Below are positions 25,260-35,447 of a stretch of DNA of 64,000 nucleotides, one piece after another; the first letter of the stretch is position 1; each line of letters opens with the position of its first letter. A program made the position numbers and the translations under genes. The stretch is from assembly GCA_033220425.1 (NCBI GenBank), contig CM065651.1, positions 372,001-436,000 of the forward strand, in the 5' to 3' direction. Source of the stretch: Lepraria neglecta (Eukaryota; Ascomycota; Lecanoromycetes; Lecanorales; Stereocaulaceae). A model generated the notes under the pieces. It made no database searches. It had not been told where the DNA came from and was given only the letters and a program-made list of their open reading frames with translations.

Positions 25260-26122
25260 GTTGAGGAGCACGCGACCTTGAATTAGGGTTTCTGGAGAAG
25301 GCACTGTGATGGTTTCAGGGAACTTTTTGGGCTTATGTACATTCAGTACGCCACACGAAAGGATTGTACAGGAAGGAAAGACAGTTGCGCACGGAAAAGA
25401 GCGTGTGGAGATTTGGTGACGTTGTCATCTGTTGCCGAGTTTCGGGTGGAATTTTTTTGGAGCCGACTCGTCCCTGGCGTTCTTGACATGACGCCACTTT
25501 CAAGCCTCTTATCGGTCGCACCGCGAGGTAAGACTCCCAGGTTCAAGGTCATATGAGTGGGATTTGGATGGACAGGTATCGTTCTACAGGGACCTTAGGG
25601 CGGTAACACGGGTGTTTTTCCTGGACGATAGCCTCGGGAATGTCCTGTTTAGAGCTTCAGGTCCAGATGCCTACCTGTCAGACTTACACTTCATGAGGCC
25701 ATGATTAGAAAATCTTTCGGGGCAGACTCCTCGACAGTCCCCTTCAGCATTCATAAGACGATACAAAAAGGCCAATTATGGAAGGCGTTGATGCCGAAAA
25801 TTGTCAGTTTCGAGAGCTATGAACCCAGCCTTCCCCTCAAATTTATGGTGTCGATATTGAATCTGGTCTCTTTGATGGGGTTTGGATTGGAATAATTGTC
25901 ACTTCTGCGCTCTGCAAGAGTATTGAAGAAGTACAGCTTCATTGAGAGGTAAAAAAAAAGCTACAATCAGGATCTTCGGAGCGAGAACCCTGGCCAAAAT
26001 ATTGGTTATTGAGTCTGAAACGAACTTTTTACTCCGAAGGTCTAACTCAATTACTGCAAAGACTGGCCTATCAACCCTCTAAAACGATATAAAATCCCAT
26101 CGGTGAACAGCCTTGGCAAAAC
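25260..26122. other. Gene-free region bordering a decayed island
   Basis: The left part is the lipase promoter. Around 25950-26010 an A-run is followed by a GAGCGAGAACCCTGGCCAAAA stretch that resembles part of the degenerate repeat at 29473-29727 on the other side of the pseudogene pair. Confidence 0.4.
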
Positions 26123-27389
26123 TCACAGCAGTCCCTCACCAACCTCCGAACCCATCGTAGCAGCGCCCCACCAAAAAACAGTATACCAAGTTTTCATCCA
26201 CGAAGCGCCCAAAAGCCAGCCAACACTCGAGATTCTTCCTCCAAACAGGGACGAAATACACATCGGGTCTCCTCCCCACGCCTGTCGCGTCTTCTCGTCC
26301 AAAGAAGTCCAATTCAAAGCATCCGGACTGAGACTTAGCGGCGCTCCCGCAATAATGATGGCCGGCAATTTATCCTCTAGAGTGTTGCATGGAAAGGCGT
26401 ACGTATCATTACCAGCTTGGTAGTTGCTGGTAGTGGAGGGGACAAGGCGTGCACTAGGCATGGCTATGTTGGTTGCATGAGCATCCTGCTTTGGGGCATT
26501 GATGAGGGTGCTAGTATCTACAACGGCTAGATACGATAGTTAGTACAAGTTCAGTCTAAGTTGATGGGGTGTAGAACATGGGTATCTACCAGTCGGGTAT
26601 GATTTGTAACGGTATTCATTTCCACCAATGGATAGACCCTCGAGTTGGATTTGCCACGCAAAGGATTTTTTCACGACGGGGGTAGTCGTGAAACTGCCAG
26701 TGAACCTGGACTGATCGCGACCACCGAGAGTAATCTCGCCATTGCTGTTAGTTGTGTTTTCGCTAAATCCAAAATAGAACCCACTCTCCAGTGCTTGAAT
26801 GCTGTTCTGCTGTATCAACGTCTCGAAAAACGATGTATATCCAATACCTGAAGACGTTGTTCTATATTGCATACCCACGAGGGCGTCATTGTCTCCATGG
26901 GTCGTAAAATTAGCAACATAAATCTGAAGATTCTTAGCTGTGATCCCGTTAAATGCGACATCGTCCTCATAGACGGGTCCACCTATGACGAGTCTTTTCC
27001 TTTTCCTTTTCCTTTTCCTTTTCCCGTAGTCTGCGGTCACGTCAAAAGCCTAGAGACTTTCCGCCGTAGTCATACCCGCCATGCGTTCCTTGACCGGTGG
27101 ATTTCTGCGGAACCCATGTACGGCCAGAACCTGGTTTTATCAGTGCTCTATTTATGACAATTTTCCGATTTGCTTCGAAGACAAACCGAAAGGTCTGTGG
27201 ATTTTCGCTGCCCACAGTCCCGAACCCCCATCTATCGCTGCTTATCTGCACAGTAGGGGCGGGAGGTGCTTGAGAAGACTGTGTTGCCACCGCATTTCCC
27301 CTCACAAGCCTGAGAGGGGGGTACAATGAGCAAGGAATAGCAAATAAAGGGCGTTTGCATTTGAAGCGTTCTGAAAAGCGGAGAATCAT
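26123..27389 (-). pseudogene. Pepsin-like aspartic protease relic
   Basis: Pieces of an A1 aspartic protease can be read in order. There is an N-terminal strand (SENPQTFRFVFE), a central block GPVYEDDVAFNGITAKN through ESGFYFGFSENT and ITLGGRD, and after an inferred 57-nt intron the second active-site segment AVVDTSTLIN. A C-terminal domain ends in GASWMKTWYTVF. The first active-site motif, normally DTGS, is not present: the equivalent region reads KPGSGRTWVP after an extra segment of about 10 residues. Between the N-terminal piece and GPVYED the frame is broken by a stop, and five copies of a hexanucleotide repeat insert a Lys-Arg run. With one catalytic Asp missing and a frame break the gene is probably dead. 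A highly divergent spliced gene is less likely. Confidence 0.65.
26995..27024. repeat. Hexanucleotide microsatellite (TTTTCC)5
   Basis: Five perfect tandem copies of TTTTCC on the plus strand. On the minus strand they read as AAAAGG within the protease relic and would encode an alternating Lys-Arg run. Confidence 0.9.
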
Positions 27390-27759
27390 GGAATACAGTT
27401 GCTGTGAGCAGTCGGCTTTGCAGTGCAATCGAATTTTTGCATGTTCATGATCAAGATTCAGAGCAGTAGACAAGCAAAACTTAATAATGACTTGGCGTTT
27501 GGAAGCTATACGTCAAAAACAAAGGGCTTTGATAGGGAACAATTGAGATTTTTATGAAATGAATCAGTCAAGAGATGCAATGACCGGGCAAGGAGGAACA
27601 ATGAGCTGCTGTAACGCCGTAATAAAGAACATCATTGCCAGGTGAGAAAATTCTGTAAAGGCCATTGTCGTAATTTGCCCCTTGAGTCGGGTCGCCTCCA
27701 TCGGACTCCAGTCACCAAGAAGCAGCACTGGTACCAAGGAACAAGAGGAATTTTCACAC

Positions 27760-29246
27760 CTAAATTGGTAGCCCCAGCTTTGGTACATCAATATCAGCAG
27801 GCTCTCCCGTTATGATTTGACTCCTCAACTTTCCACTGCCTAATCCCAGAGTAATGCCATACTTCCCATGCCCAGAACATACGAACACACCACCCTGTGC
27901 ATCACACACGTCATAGAGACGTTCCTTACGGATGATTGCTTTGGATGAACACAGCCTGCTTAGGTCAACGTGAGTAACGATTGCGAGTTCCCTGTCAATC
28001 ATCGGCCGATGCGTCCTGCCCTTGGCTATGACACGCAGCTCCGCATTTTTGCTCTTTTGTGAAGAGACCAAGAAGCGCCTTGCGTAATCAAGTAATCTCG
28101 GTATAGCCTCCTCATCAGGTAACTCGCACCCCTTCACATCACCAAGACAGGTTTCTGTGTTTTCGATGCCATTAATCCATACATTTCCATCATTGCGACC
28201 CACAAAATCCAGCTGATGCCCCACAATCTCATCAAAGATGACTTACCCAATATTCTGGACCGATGTCTCCTCCGGACTCTTCACGATTATCCAATTGGCA
28301 GAGTTGGTCGTCGGATGAGAAGCCACATCGGAGTTTGGGAACAACTCAGCGAAGAGTCGTGGCGTCCAAGCTCCAGCAGCAAAGACCAGTTGTGGCAAGG
28401 TATGTCTGTGATTTGGCCACCGCGATAGAGCTGGACGCGTTCTGTATTTCCAGAAGATGAGATTTGTGTCCTGAGTATTCGGGCAAGATTGTAGACCTCC
28501 ACTCCTTTCCGTTTGCATTGTTGCAAAAGCCACTCTCCAAGACCAGACGTCAAACAACTTTACCAGCAATTTGCGACGCTCACATGGTTGCTCCCTACCA
28601 TCTGCCGGGCCTTTCTCGATATGCCAACCCTCGGGGACCGTGAGCTAGCTCGGTCCTCTCACATCGGACGGTGAGCTTCAAATTGCAGTAGTCACCTACA
28701 GATTCCGGCGTCAGAGATAAATTAAAGCCAGAATACAAGTCTCGAGAGCAAGAGAAAGAGCGTAAGAGGCTGTCTGGCAGCAGGATTCCAGACACAAACC
28801 AAATTCCCGGTGCTGGATTCAGGGGGAAAGCGTAGGGTTCACGCCGTAAAATATGTCTTAGGAGCGAAGCACAGACAAAATGGATGCTAAAGATCCCGAA
28901 AAATCTGCTTACGATAACCTTAAAATTCTCGGAAGCTCTCATCTTGGGCTGCTAGATTCTCGCAGAATGCGTAGCAATACTCTCCAAAGGTCTTCGATTC
29001 ACCAGAAAACCACTGGTATGATAGAATTCTGGAGTTACATAGCGAAGCAGCTGCAAAAAGATCTTCGATGGCATCAATAACGATGATACGGTGGAGTTGA
29101 CCATTATCGAGATGGCGCTTTGCGAGGTTGTATGCCATGGAAAGTCCGCTGACACCTGCCCCTATTATGACTGTGGTGCTAGGGTTGGCGGCGGGAGAGT
29201 GGTTCGGAGACATAAGCGGGATGCTAGTGATTCGCTCTGATGCCAT
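27760..29246 (-). pseudogene. DAO-type FAD-dependent oxidoreductase relic
   Basis: The N-terminus has the dinucleotide-binding motif VIIGAGVSGLSMAYNLA followed by an acidic strand end (IIVIDA). A middle piece reads LPQLVFAAGAWTPRLF, and a C-terminal piece holds VGHQLDFVGRNDGNVWI through VFVCSGHGKYGITLGLGSGK, as in glycine/D-amino-acid oxidase family proteins. Damage is visible. A TAA interrupts the N-terminal piece at about 28919. The segment ending LYRGGQITDI is in another frame from LPQLVF. A TAA (near 28244-28242) separates VQNIG from VIFDEIVGHQ in the same frame, where a Gln codon (CAA) would fit. The part between about 28560 and 28880 cannot be matched. The enzyme is inferred to be lost. 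Confidence 0.7.
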
Positions 29247-29969
29247 TTTAGATGTTGGTTTCGAGGCCTTCTATCAAGCTCATTGTCGATAAGTCTATGA
29301 GAGGTAGCATTCAGAACGCATTCATGTGAGCCGCGGTTACATATCATCCACGGACACAAGTTTTGGGAAGTCGGCCGAACGTCATATATTGCACAAGGGC
29401 AGGAATTTAGCCACCTCCACATTTTGCAGTCAATGTTGCCCTTAGAAGAGAGCTTTTTGGGTCAAAAAAAAGTCTCAGGAGCAGACGACAGGTAAGCAAA
29501 GACTGTCCGAGAGCAGAACCTTTGCCAAAACTCGATTCTCAGGAGTAGGGTAGAAATGATAAACGTTGCCTAAAGTGTAGGGTTAGCGTAAAAACACAAA
29601 TCTCGGGAGTCGAGAATAGGGGATGGCACCCCGTTTAAGGGCTAAATTCGTGCTGAAAGACATATCTCGGAAGCGGTAAAACGACAGATTAGGAGGTCAG
29701 AAGCCTGAAAGCGTACCCATTGGGCCACAAGCTTACCGTATCTTTACCATGTTTTAGCTACTAGCAGAGTATCAATTGTCTCCATTTGCGCTTCGGATGA
29801 GCACCAAGCTGACAAGAATAATGGTTTAATAGCCTTCGAGAGTTGACAAGATCAATAACAAAAGCAGATTTCGATGAATTTGTCCCTCGGAGTGTGATAG
29901 GTTCAGAACTTAGTCCTCTCAAAATCCATCGAATATCTGGTATATGATCTGCTAAGGTGGACTGGATGA
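29247..29969. other. Gene-free region with degenerate tandem repeats
   Basis: Nothing coding was recognised between the oxidoreductase relic and FAF1. The main structure is a run of decayed repeats starting at 29473, annotated separately. Confidence 0.5.
29473..29727. repeat. Degenerate tandem repeat, about 64-bp period
   Basis: The core TCTC(A/G)GGAG, or a one-base variant of it, recurs at 29473, 29537, 29601 and 29664, spaced 64, 64 and 63 bp. An A-rich stretch precedes most copies. The rest of each unit has diverged strongly. The regular spacing is the main support; sequence identity outside the core is low. Confidence 0.45.
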
Positions 29970-30866
29970 CTACCTTCGTCCTCTCGAGCTCTTCTTAGGT
30001 CCCTCGATCTCCGCAACATCTTTCTTGCTCAGCTTCAACATCCCGCCTTGAAATTTACCAACGCTCGGAGCACCAATCCCCCTCTGCCTCTTCCCCTCAT
30101 CCTTCTTCTTGCCCCTAATGGCTTTCTCAAGGATGATGCCGTTCTCCTGAGCCGTTCGCCGTCGATTGCCCTCTCTCTCAGCAGCTTTGGCCAAGATACC
30201 TTTCCTCTGGGCCAAAGGCATTTTCTGCTGCGTGAAGATAGAGGATTTAGAACCCATATCCTGAAGACGTAGATCTAAGGCCTTGTGTCGATTTTGGCCA
30301 GAGTGAGATAGTGATGATTGAGAATCCAATAGATGAGACTCTTTCAGCAGCCGCTGTAGCGCGAGGTCTTTCTTGAGGTTGGCGGCATCGGTGGTTGCTT
30401 CGTCTGGATCCGCCGAGTCTTGGTCCTTTCGCTTTGCCCTGGATGATGCAGGCTTGCTTCCGGAAGTCGGAGGCTTTGTGGTCTGTAGAATCATTTTAAT
30501 CAGGAAGAATTGGCAAATTTGGATTCCTGTAGCTCTTACCATAAATGTTTTGAATTCTTCTTTCGAAATATCCGCTTTTGACTTGTGGGAATTAGAGTAG
30601 TGTACAATCTCGGCCCTCTCGGTTTCCTCCTCTGAAAGCCCTTCCCAGTCAGACTCGAGGTCACTGTCAGGGCTAGCCGTCACAATATTTTCAGGATTAG
30701 CTCTTAGAGGTTTGAGGTCTTCCAATGGTTCGAAGGCGGCTTCAAAATGCTGGCGGAAGAGATTTTGCAATTCGCTGGAAGAGTCTTCATGTACACGTTG
30801 TCCTGGATTAGAATCAAGATCTGGCAGTTCATCACGGCGCTTTCTCTTCCCCAATGTGGACGCCAT
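29970..30866 (-). CDS. FAF1: Faf1/C1orf131-like ribosome biogenesis factor (DUF4602)
   Basis: Exons 30866-30540 and 30482-29970 give 279 residues. The N-terminal half is acidic. The C-terminal half is strongly basic and carries the family block MPLAQRKGILAKAAERE, then GAPSVGKFQGGMLKLSKKDV. Yeast Faf1 and human C1orf131 act in the nucleolus in early 40S pre-rRNA processing. The 57-nt intron (30539-30483; GTAAGA..CTACAG) has no in-frame stop and a length divisible by three, so an unspliced mRNA would add 19 hydrophobic residues. The chosen ATG follows the family-like start MASTLGKRKRRDELP; an upstream in-frame Met exists but would run through the short promoter shared with HIS6. HIS6 lies divergently 129 bp away. 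Confidence 0.85.
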   Translation of the reverse strand: MASTLGKRKRRDELPDLDSNPGQRVHEDSSSELQNLFRQHFEAAFEPLEDLKPLRANPENIVTASPDSDLESDWEGLSEEETERAEIVHYSNSHKSKADISKEEFKTFMVRATGIQICQFFLIKMILQTTKPPTSGSKPASSRAKRKDQDSADPDEATTDAANLKKDLALQRLLKESHLLDSQSSLSHSGQNRHKALDLRLQDMGSKSSIFTQQKMPLAQRKGILAKAAEREGNRRRTAQENGIILEKAIRGKKKDEGKRQRGIGAPSVGKFQGGMLKLSKKDVAEIEGPKKSSRGRR

Positions 30867-30995
30867 CTTGCGTATATTTTGACGTTGAGTTGAGGTAAAA
30901 AAAGTTTCGAGGCAAGAGCTCGGCAAAAGTTTCCTCATGAGGAAACTGCAAAGCCGCACCTTCTCAATCCAACTTCCGCTGACTTTCTCACTACC
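30867..30995. promoter_or_regulatory. Shared FAF1/HIS6 divergent promoter with 20-bp palindrome
   Basis: Only 129 bp separate the two start codons. At 30928-30947 lies a perfect palindrome, AGTTTCCTCATGAGGAAACT. Nearly all remaining sequence must serve as leader or core promoter for both genes. A dimeric regulator site is the natural reading of the palindrome, but no known consensus is assigned. Confidence 0.6.
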
Positions 30996-31892
30996 ATGAC
31001 GATATTTAGACCGTGTATTGACTTGCATTCTGGCCAGGTCAAGCAGATCGTAGGCGGAACTTTGAGTACAGATTTATCAGATCTGAAGACCAACCATATA
31101 TCTGTACATCCTGCAAGCCATTTCGCCCAACTCTACAAGGACCATGCCCTCACGGGAGCCCATGTCATTATGCTCGGACCCGGTAATGAGCAGGCAGCAC
31201 GAGAATCATTGGCTGCTTGGACAGGCGGTCTACAAGTAGGGGGAGGTATAAATGAGAAGAATGCTAAGCAATGGATTGATGGAGGGGCTGAAAAGGTAGT
31301 TTCTTCTCATCTAATAATATTTGGTCCATGTTTTGACAGCTTCTAGTAGGTCATTGTCACTTCATACCTATTTCCAGATGCGAAATTCTCTATGGATCGT
31401 TTAGAGGCGGTCCTTGCTGCGCTTGGGCAGGATAGGAAAAAGTTAGTTATTGATTTGAGCTGTCGACGGCAAGGCGCCAAATGGATTGTTGCAATGAATA
31501 AATGGCAGACCTTAACAGATATGGAGGTGAACGAGAGTGGGTTCAAGCTACCATAGCCTGTGCCTTATCTCTGCTCACGTTTACTGGCAGAATCTATCAA
31601 GCAGCTGGAACCATTCTGTTCAGAATTCCTGATCCACGCCGCTGACAACGAGGGCTTGCAAAAAGGCATAGATGAGGAGCTGGTGGAGAAGCTAGGCCAA
31701 TGGTGCACATTGCCAGTAACCTATGCTGGAGGAGGAAAGACCCTCGACGACCTCGAAAAGGTCAAGCAGCTGAGCGAAGGTCAGGTGGACTTGACCATTG
31801 GGAGTGCTTTAGACATTTTTGGCGGACAGGGAGTCAAGTTCGAGGATTGTGTCGAATGGAATAACCGGCAGACTTCGTGTGATTGGCTTTAA
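30996..31892 (+). CDS. HIS6: ProFAR isomerase, histidine biosynthesis (HisA-type)
   Basis: Exons 30996-31295, 31350-31536 and 31591-31892 give 262 residues, matching the eukaryotic enzyme (about 260). It is a TIM barrel that opens with [18 protein letters not shown], where the Asp is the first catalytic residue. It continues with [29 protein letters not shown] and [14 protein letters not shown]. The enzyme isomerises ProFAR to PRFAR, the fourth step of histidine synthesis, in the cytosol. Both introns are 54 nt. The second has donor GTGGGT, inferred because it joins EVNE to SIKQLEPF in frame. Amino-acid starvation control is likely for the family; no perfect TGACTCA site was seen in the short promoter. 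Confidence 0.93.
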
Positions 31893-32641
31893 GCGAAATA
31901 AGACACCGGTTATAGACCAATGCGATCGCCAGCCCAGCACAATTGTAAGATACTACGCAAGATTTTTCGAACACCCAAGCTTTCAACTGTCAAACCCCCA
32001 GTGTACCAATCATTAACGAGGTTTCTGAGCTTTCTGAGCTTTCGCTTTCGGAATTCGACGATATACCATGGGGGTTTGCGTTTTGATATTAGGGAGTACC
32101 TGCTCAAAACTTCGAAGGAGCGCAAAAGTTTGGGGCCCACAACTCGTCTTGACTATGTCAGGTCATGTAGCTCATCCTTATCACAAGTGCCTAGGAGGGA
32201 ACCCCTTGAGAGATAAAGCAGTCCGCGAAATGGCCAGATTAGCAGCTCTGGGATGCAGAGGGTCAGAGGGAATGAATAGTTGCCAAAGGTATTTGACCTA
32301 TTTCGTAGCAGATCGTCTCAGCGTGGGACCCCAATTCACGAGCATCCAGATACGTCGACCGTAAATCATTGTAACACTACTATACCTTCATTACGAGAAG
32401 CTCTCGAAAGGCAAAAAAAGCATAAAGGCTTGGCGCCTTGGCATCTAACCCTCGGCATTGCGGCGAGACTCAACGGCATCAACGACTCCTACAGGACGAA
32501 ACACCACCTCTAACCCCGAACCCAATATTTTCAATCCTCACCCATTAGTACTGTCGCTACGGCCTTTCGTCTGCCTACAACAATTTTCCAAAAAACGCTC
32601 GCCATCCTCTTATCTCCCGCCAAAGTCATCGAGTTGTCACC
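31893..32641. other. Intergenic region upstream of the V-ATPase subunit gene
   Basis: HIS6 3' flank, then the promoter and leader of the next gene. Open frames are short and unlike known proteins. Nothing else was seen. Confidence 0.5.
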
Positions 32642-33136
32642 ATGAAGCCCGTCGTCTCAGCTCTCAACGCATGGAGCTGGTACGTCGCCTCACCTTTTCA
32701 ATTGCACCCTGGTCTATATACTGATGTTGGCCCTGGAAATAGTGTAGTCGTTTCCGTCGCCGCGATCATAATCCTCTCTATCATCGGGGGTCTATTCAAT
32801 GTACGCACCCCCACTTAGGCACCCACGTTTTGGAGGTATCTATGAGATGAATATGGGAAGGGAAGCTAATATTGCTGTGAGCAGGCAAATCACCATAGCA
32901 TGGTTGGCAGTACGAAAGATCCAGCAGATGGGAAGGCAGTGGCGGGGTCGGTTTTTGCGGCTGTGATTGTCTATGCGGTATACAACCTCCTTGAGATGAC
33001 ACTTTCAGATTTCGTCCACTATGATGACCTTGTTTGCTGATATGCGATGGCTTTGCAGGTATTTCTCATCTTCTGCGGCTTCCAAGCATTCCTCCACGTA
33101 CGGCAAAGTAAGAAGGGAGCTATCGAACTGAGGTAG
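32642..33136 (+). CDS. V-ATPase Vo subunit f (RNASEK / YPR170W-B family)
   Basis: Four exons (32642-32679, 32743-32800, 32885-32977, 33059-33136) encode only 88 residues. There are two membrane helices (about 13-31 and 54-76) around a conserved loop NHHSMVGSTKDPADGKAVAG, with the start MKPVVSALNAW and a short basic tail ending AIELR. This closely matches the yeast Vo membrane-sector subunit f, a relative of animal RNASEK, a small protein of the proton-translocating rotor complex. Introns of 63, 84 and 81 nt make more than half of the locus non-coding. The third intron falls exactly before the second helix's VFLIFCGFQ. Splice choice is supported by frame closure and by the conserved peptide. 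Confidence 0.85.
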
Positions 33137-33499
33137 ATACATTGAAGATTAGCCATCGGCGTATTTGAGGGATTGGGTTGGAGTTATACATTGTAAAGGC
33201 TTTGGTTGTGTCTCTACATTATGTTATCATTGCTCTTTTACACTGGGGTCATAGTCCTTGGGAATTGGTATTTCCATTCCAAATCGAAAACTGTCATCTG
33301 GGGTTTTTGTCTATGCCCACCAGACCCGTCGTTCATGCGTGCCTCGAGGACTCCTAATCTATGTACCTCATATCGATCATCCAGGTATGGCCCTGTCCAT
33401 TCGCCTCGCTATGCAAAGATGTTACCCCCAGCAATGCCCCAAAGATAGCTCGCAAAAGATCTTCATAATGCATGCGTCATATCCACAGCCAAATCCCAA
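33137..33499. other. Convergent intergenic region
   Basis: This holds the 3' flanks of the V-ATPase subunit f gene (plus) and ELP3 (minus). No gene or repeat was seen. Confidence 0.5.
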
Positions 33500-35263
33500 T
33501 CAAACAGCATGATACCGCCAATCATCATCGCTATCGTCCTCCACCTCCTTCTCCTCCAAGGTTTTCGACATATACGGCCCATCAAGAGTATACCCAAGCT
33601 TCCCATAATAAGACCTCACCCCAATTCCCGAAATGACACTGATTTTACGACTGCCGTGCTCATCTCTGGCGATTCTCTCCGCCTCCTCCATCAACAATGT
33701 CCCATACCCCTGATGCTGAAACTTCCTCGGATCTCTCGCATGGACTGGCACCGCTGATCCATACACATGCAGCTCTCTAACCAGACTTGTAGGCTGGTCC
33801 TTAAGCTCTGGTCTGAATGTATGCGTATCACTGCATTTTCGCAGTCGCAACAGCGCGATCAATATATCTTGCTTCGGATCCTCATAAGCCAGGAATGTCT
33901 CCCAGCCACCGTTTGCTGCGTAGTCTCGCCGTACGAGCTCGACTTGAGATGGTCGGATCTTGTTCTTCACTTCGTTGATACCTACTTCACGCGTCCGTAC
34001 GTCCCGGCAGGTGGTCCCGAAGTCTTTCATTCGACTTAGTGCTAGCTCTCGCAAATTGCCGTTTTCGACTCCAGATGTGACGAGGGGCATTGGGATGTCT
34101 CGTTGTACTCGGTATATTCGGGTCCATGGGGGCACGAGAGCTAAGATCCTGGCGACCAGGTCTATCAATACATTTGGTGTGTAATTCTTGAATCTGCCTG
34201 TCCGCCAGAGCTCGTACAGTCCTGTGCCTCGGATCACTAACGTTGGGTAGATCTTCAGACCGTCCGTTCGGAAGTCAGGATTCTCGAAATATTCTCGGAA
34301 CTGATCGAGGTCTCGCTCTATGCCTACATTCGGTAGATCTGGCATCATGTGGCTGACCACCTTGAAGCCTGCGTCCTTGGCAAGCTTGAAGGTCTCTGCA
34401 ACAGCCGCAACAGTGTGGCCTCTGTTGGTATCTCGAGCAACATCCTCGTATAGCGATTGAACCCCGATCTCCAACCGTGTGCAGCCGTACCGCAGCATGC
34501 TGCTAAGATGTGTATCCAGACAATAGTCAGGTCTTGTCTCGATGGTTATTCCCACGCATTTTATATTGCTCATCTCTCCTGCCTCGACCGCTTCATCCAC
34601 GTTACTTGTTTGATAACCACTTAGTGCGTTATGTAGTTGTGAGATAAACTCGTCTCGGTAGTCCTGAGGCAACGACATGAACGTCCCTCCCATTATTATG
34701 TATTCGACTTTATCCACGCTGTGTCCCAGTGACTTGATCTGATCCACTCGACCTCGAGCTTGCTCGAAAGGATCGTAGCGAGCCCGTATAGCTCGCATGG
34801 ACGTTGGCTCATATCCAGTATATGACTGTGTAGAGTATTCGAAATCCGAGTCGGGACCACCAGGGCAGTAGACGCAGATGTTGCCTGTGTATGCTATGTG
34901 AGGGCAGCGATGAGGCTTGCACATCACAGCTACCACCGCAATTCCAGAGGACGTCCGTATTGGCTTCGCTATTAATTTTGGTAGGATGTATTTCTTGTAA
35001 TGTTCGGGCACAGCCGCTATTATTGCTGTTAATGGTGGCTGGTTGCTCAGTCTATGTTTCTTTGCCATCTGGCCCCTCAGGCTGTTCAGATTGAGGTCTT
35101 TCTTGGGCGCATTGTCATCTTGCTGCGCTTCATGGTCTTGTATCAGAGCACTGGCAATTTCTGAACAAGCACGCATATACCGCTCGTTCTCCGGAGGCAG
35201 CTTCAAATTCTTCGGCAGCTTGACCTTGGTAGCCGCCCGAGCGGTCATGGTCTCTGTAACCAT
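33500..35263 (-). CDS. ELP3: Elongator complex catalytic subunit Elp3
   Basis: A single intronless frame of 587 residues. The radical SAM part holds the cluster cysteines in [19 protein letters not shown], followed by [27 protein letters not shown] and the GVQS region. The C-terminal GNAT-type acetyltransferase domain has [13 protein letters not shown] and the acetyl-CoA loop [14 protein letters not shown]. Elp3 with the other Elongator subunits adds the cm5 side chain to wobble uridines of tRNAs, mainly in the cytosol. Length and motifs are complete. The lack of introns is unusual in this window but common for this highly conserved gene. The ATG is 184 bp from that of LSC1 on the other strand. 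Confidence 0.97.
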   Translation of the reverse strand: MVTETMTARAATKVKLPKNLKLPPENERYMRACSEIASALIQDHEAQQDDNAPKKDLNLNSLRGQMAKKHRLSNQPPLTAIIAAVPEHYKKYILPKLIAKPIRTSSGIAVVAVMCKPHRCPHIAYTGNICVYCPGGPDSDFEYSTQSYTGYEPTSMRAIRARYDPFEQARGRVDQIKSLGHSVDKVEYIIMGGTFMSLPQDYRDEFISQLHNALSGYQTSNVDEAVEAGEMSNIKCVGITIETRPDYCLDTHLSSMLRYGCTRLEIGVQSLYEDVARDTNRGHTVAAVAETFKLAKDAGFKVVSHMMPDLPNVGIERDLDQFREYFENPDFRTDGLKIYPTLVIRGTGLYELWRTGRFKNYTPNVLIDLVARILALVPPWTRIYRVQRDIPMPLVTSGVENGNLRELALSRMKDFGTTCRDVRTREVGINEVKNKIRPSQVELVRRDYAANGGWETFLAYEDPKQDILIALLRLRKCSDTHTFRPELKDQPTSLVRELHVYGSAVPVHARDPRKFQHQGYGTLLMEEAERIARDEHGSRKISVISGIGVRSYYGKLGYTLDGPYMSKTLEEKEVEDDSDDDWRYHAV

Positions 35264-35447
35264 GGCGTCTGTACTGCGATTGTTGACTAGAGAAAGTTGA
35301 ACATTCGTGGTGGACGTCGACAGTTATTTCAGTGACTCGCGGGTGGAGACCGCTAGTGGTGCTTGGCGGCTTCCCAGCTGTTCCTCTCTCCCACGTTTAA
35401 GTCCAATTACCTGCAACTCTCGTAATTCTGATTGCTCCTTCGCAGTG
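35264..35447. promoter_or_regulatory. Shared ELP3/LSC1 divergent promoter
   Basis: 184 bp between the two start codons must contain both core promoters and leaders. No palindrome or known motif was assigned. Confidence 0.5.

Noticed and set aside
25304-25304. Earlier start of the PAF-acetylhydrolase-like gene
   Set aside because: The upstream extension begins with GTG, not ATG; the first ATG at 25259 precedes the conserved N-terminal sequence.
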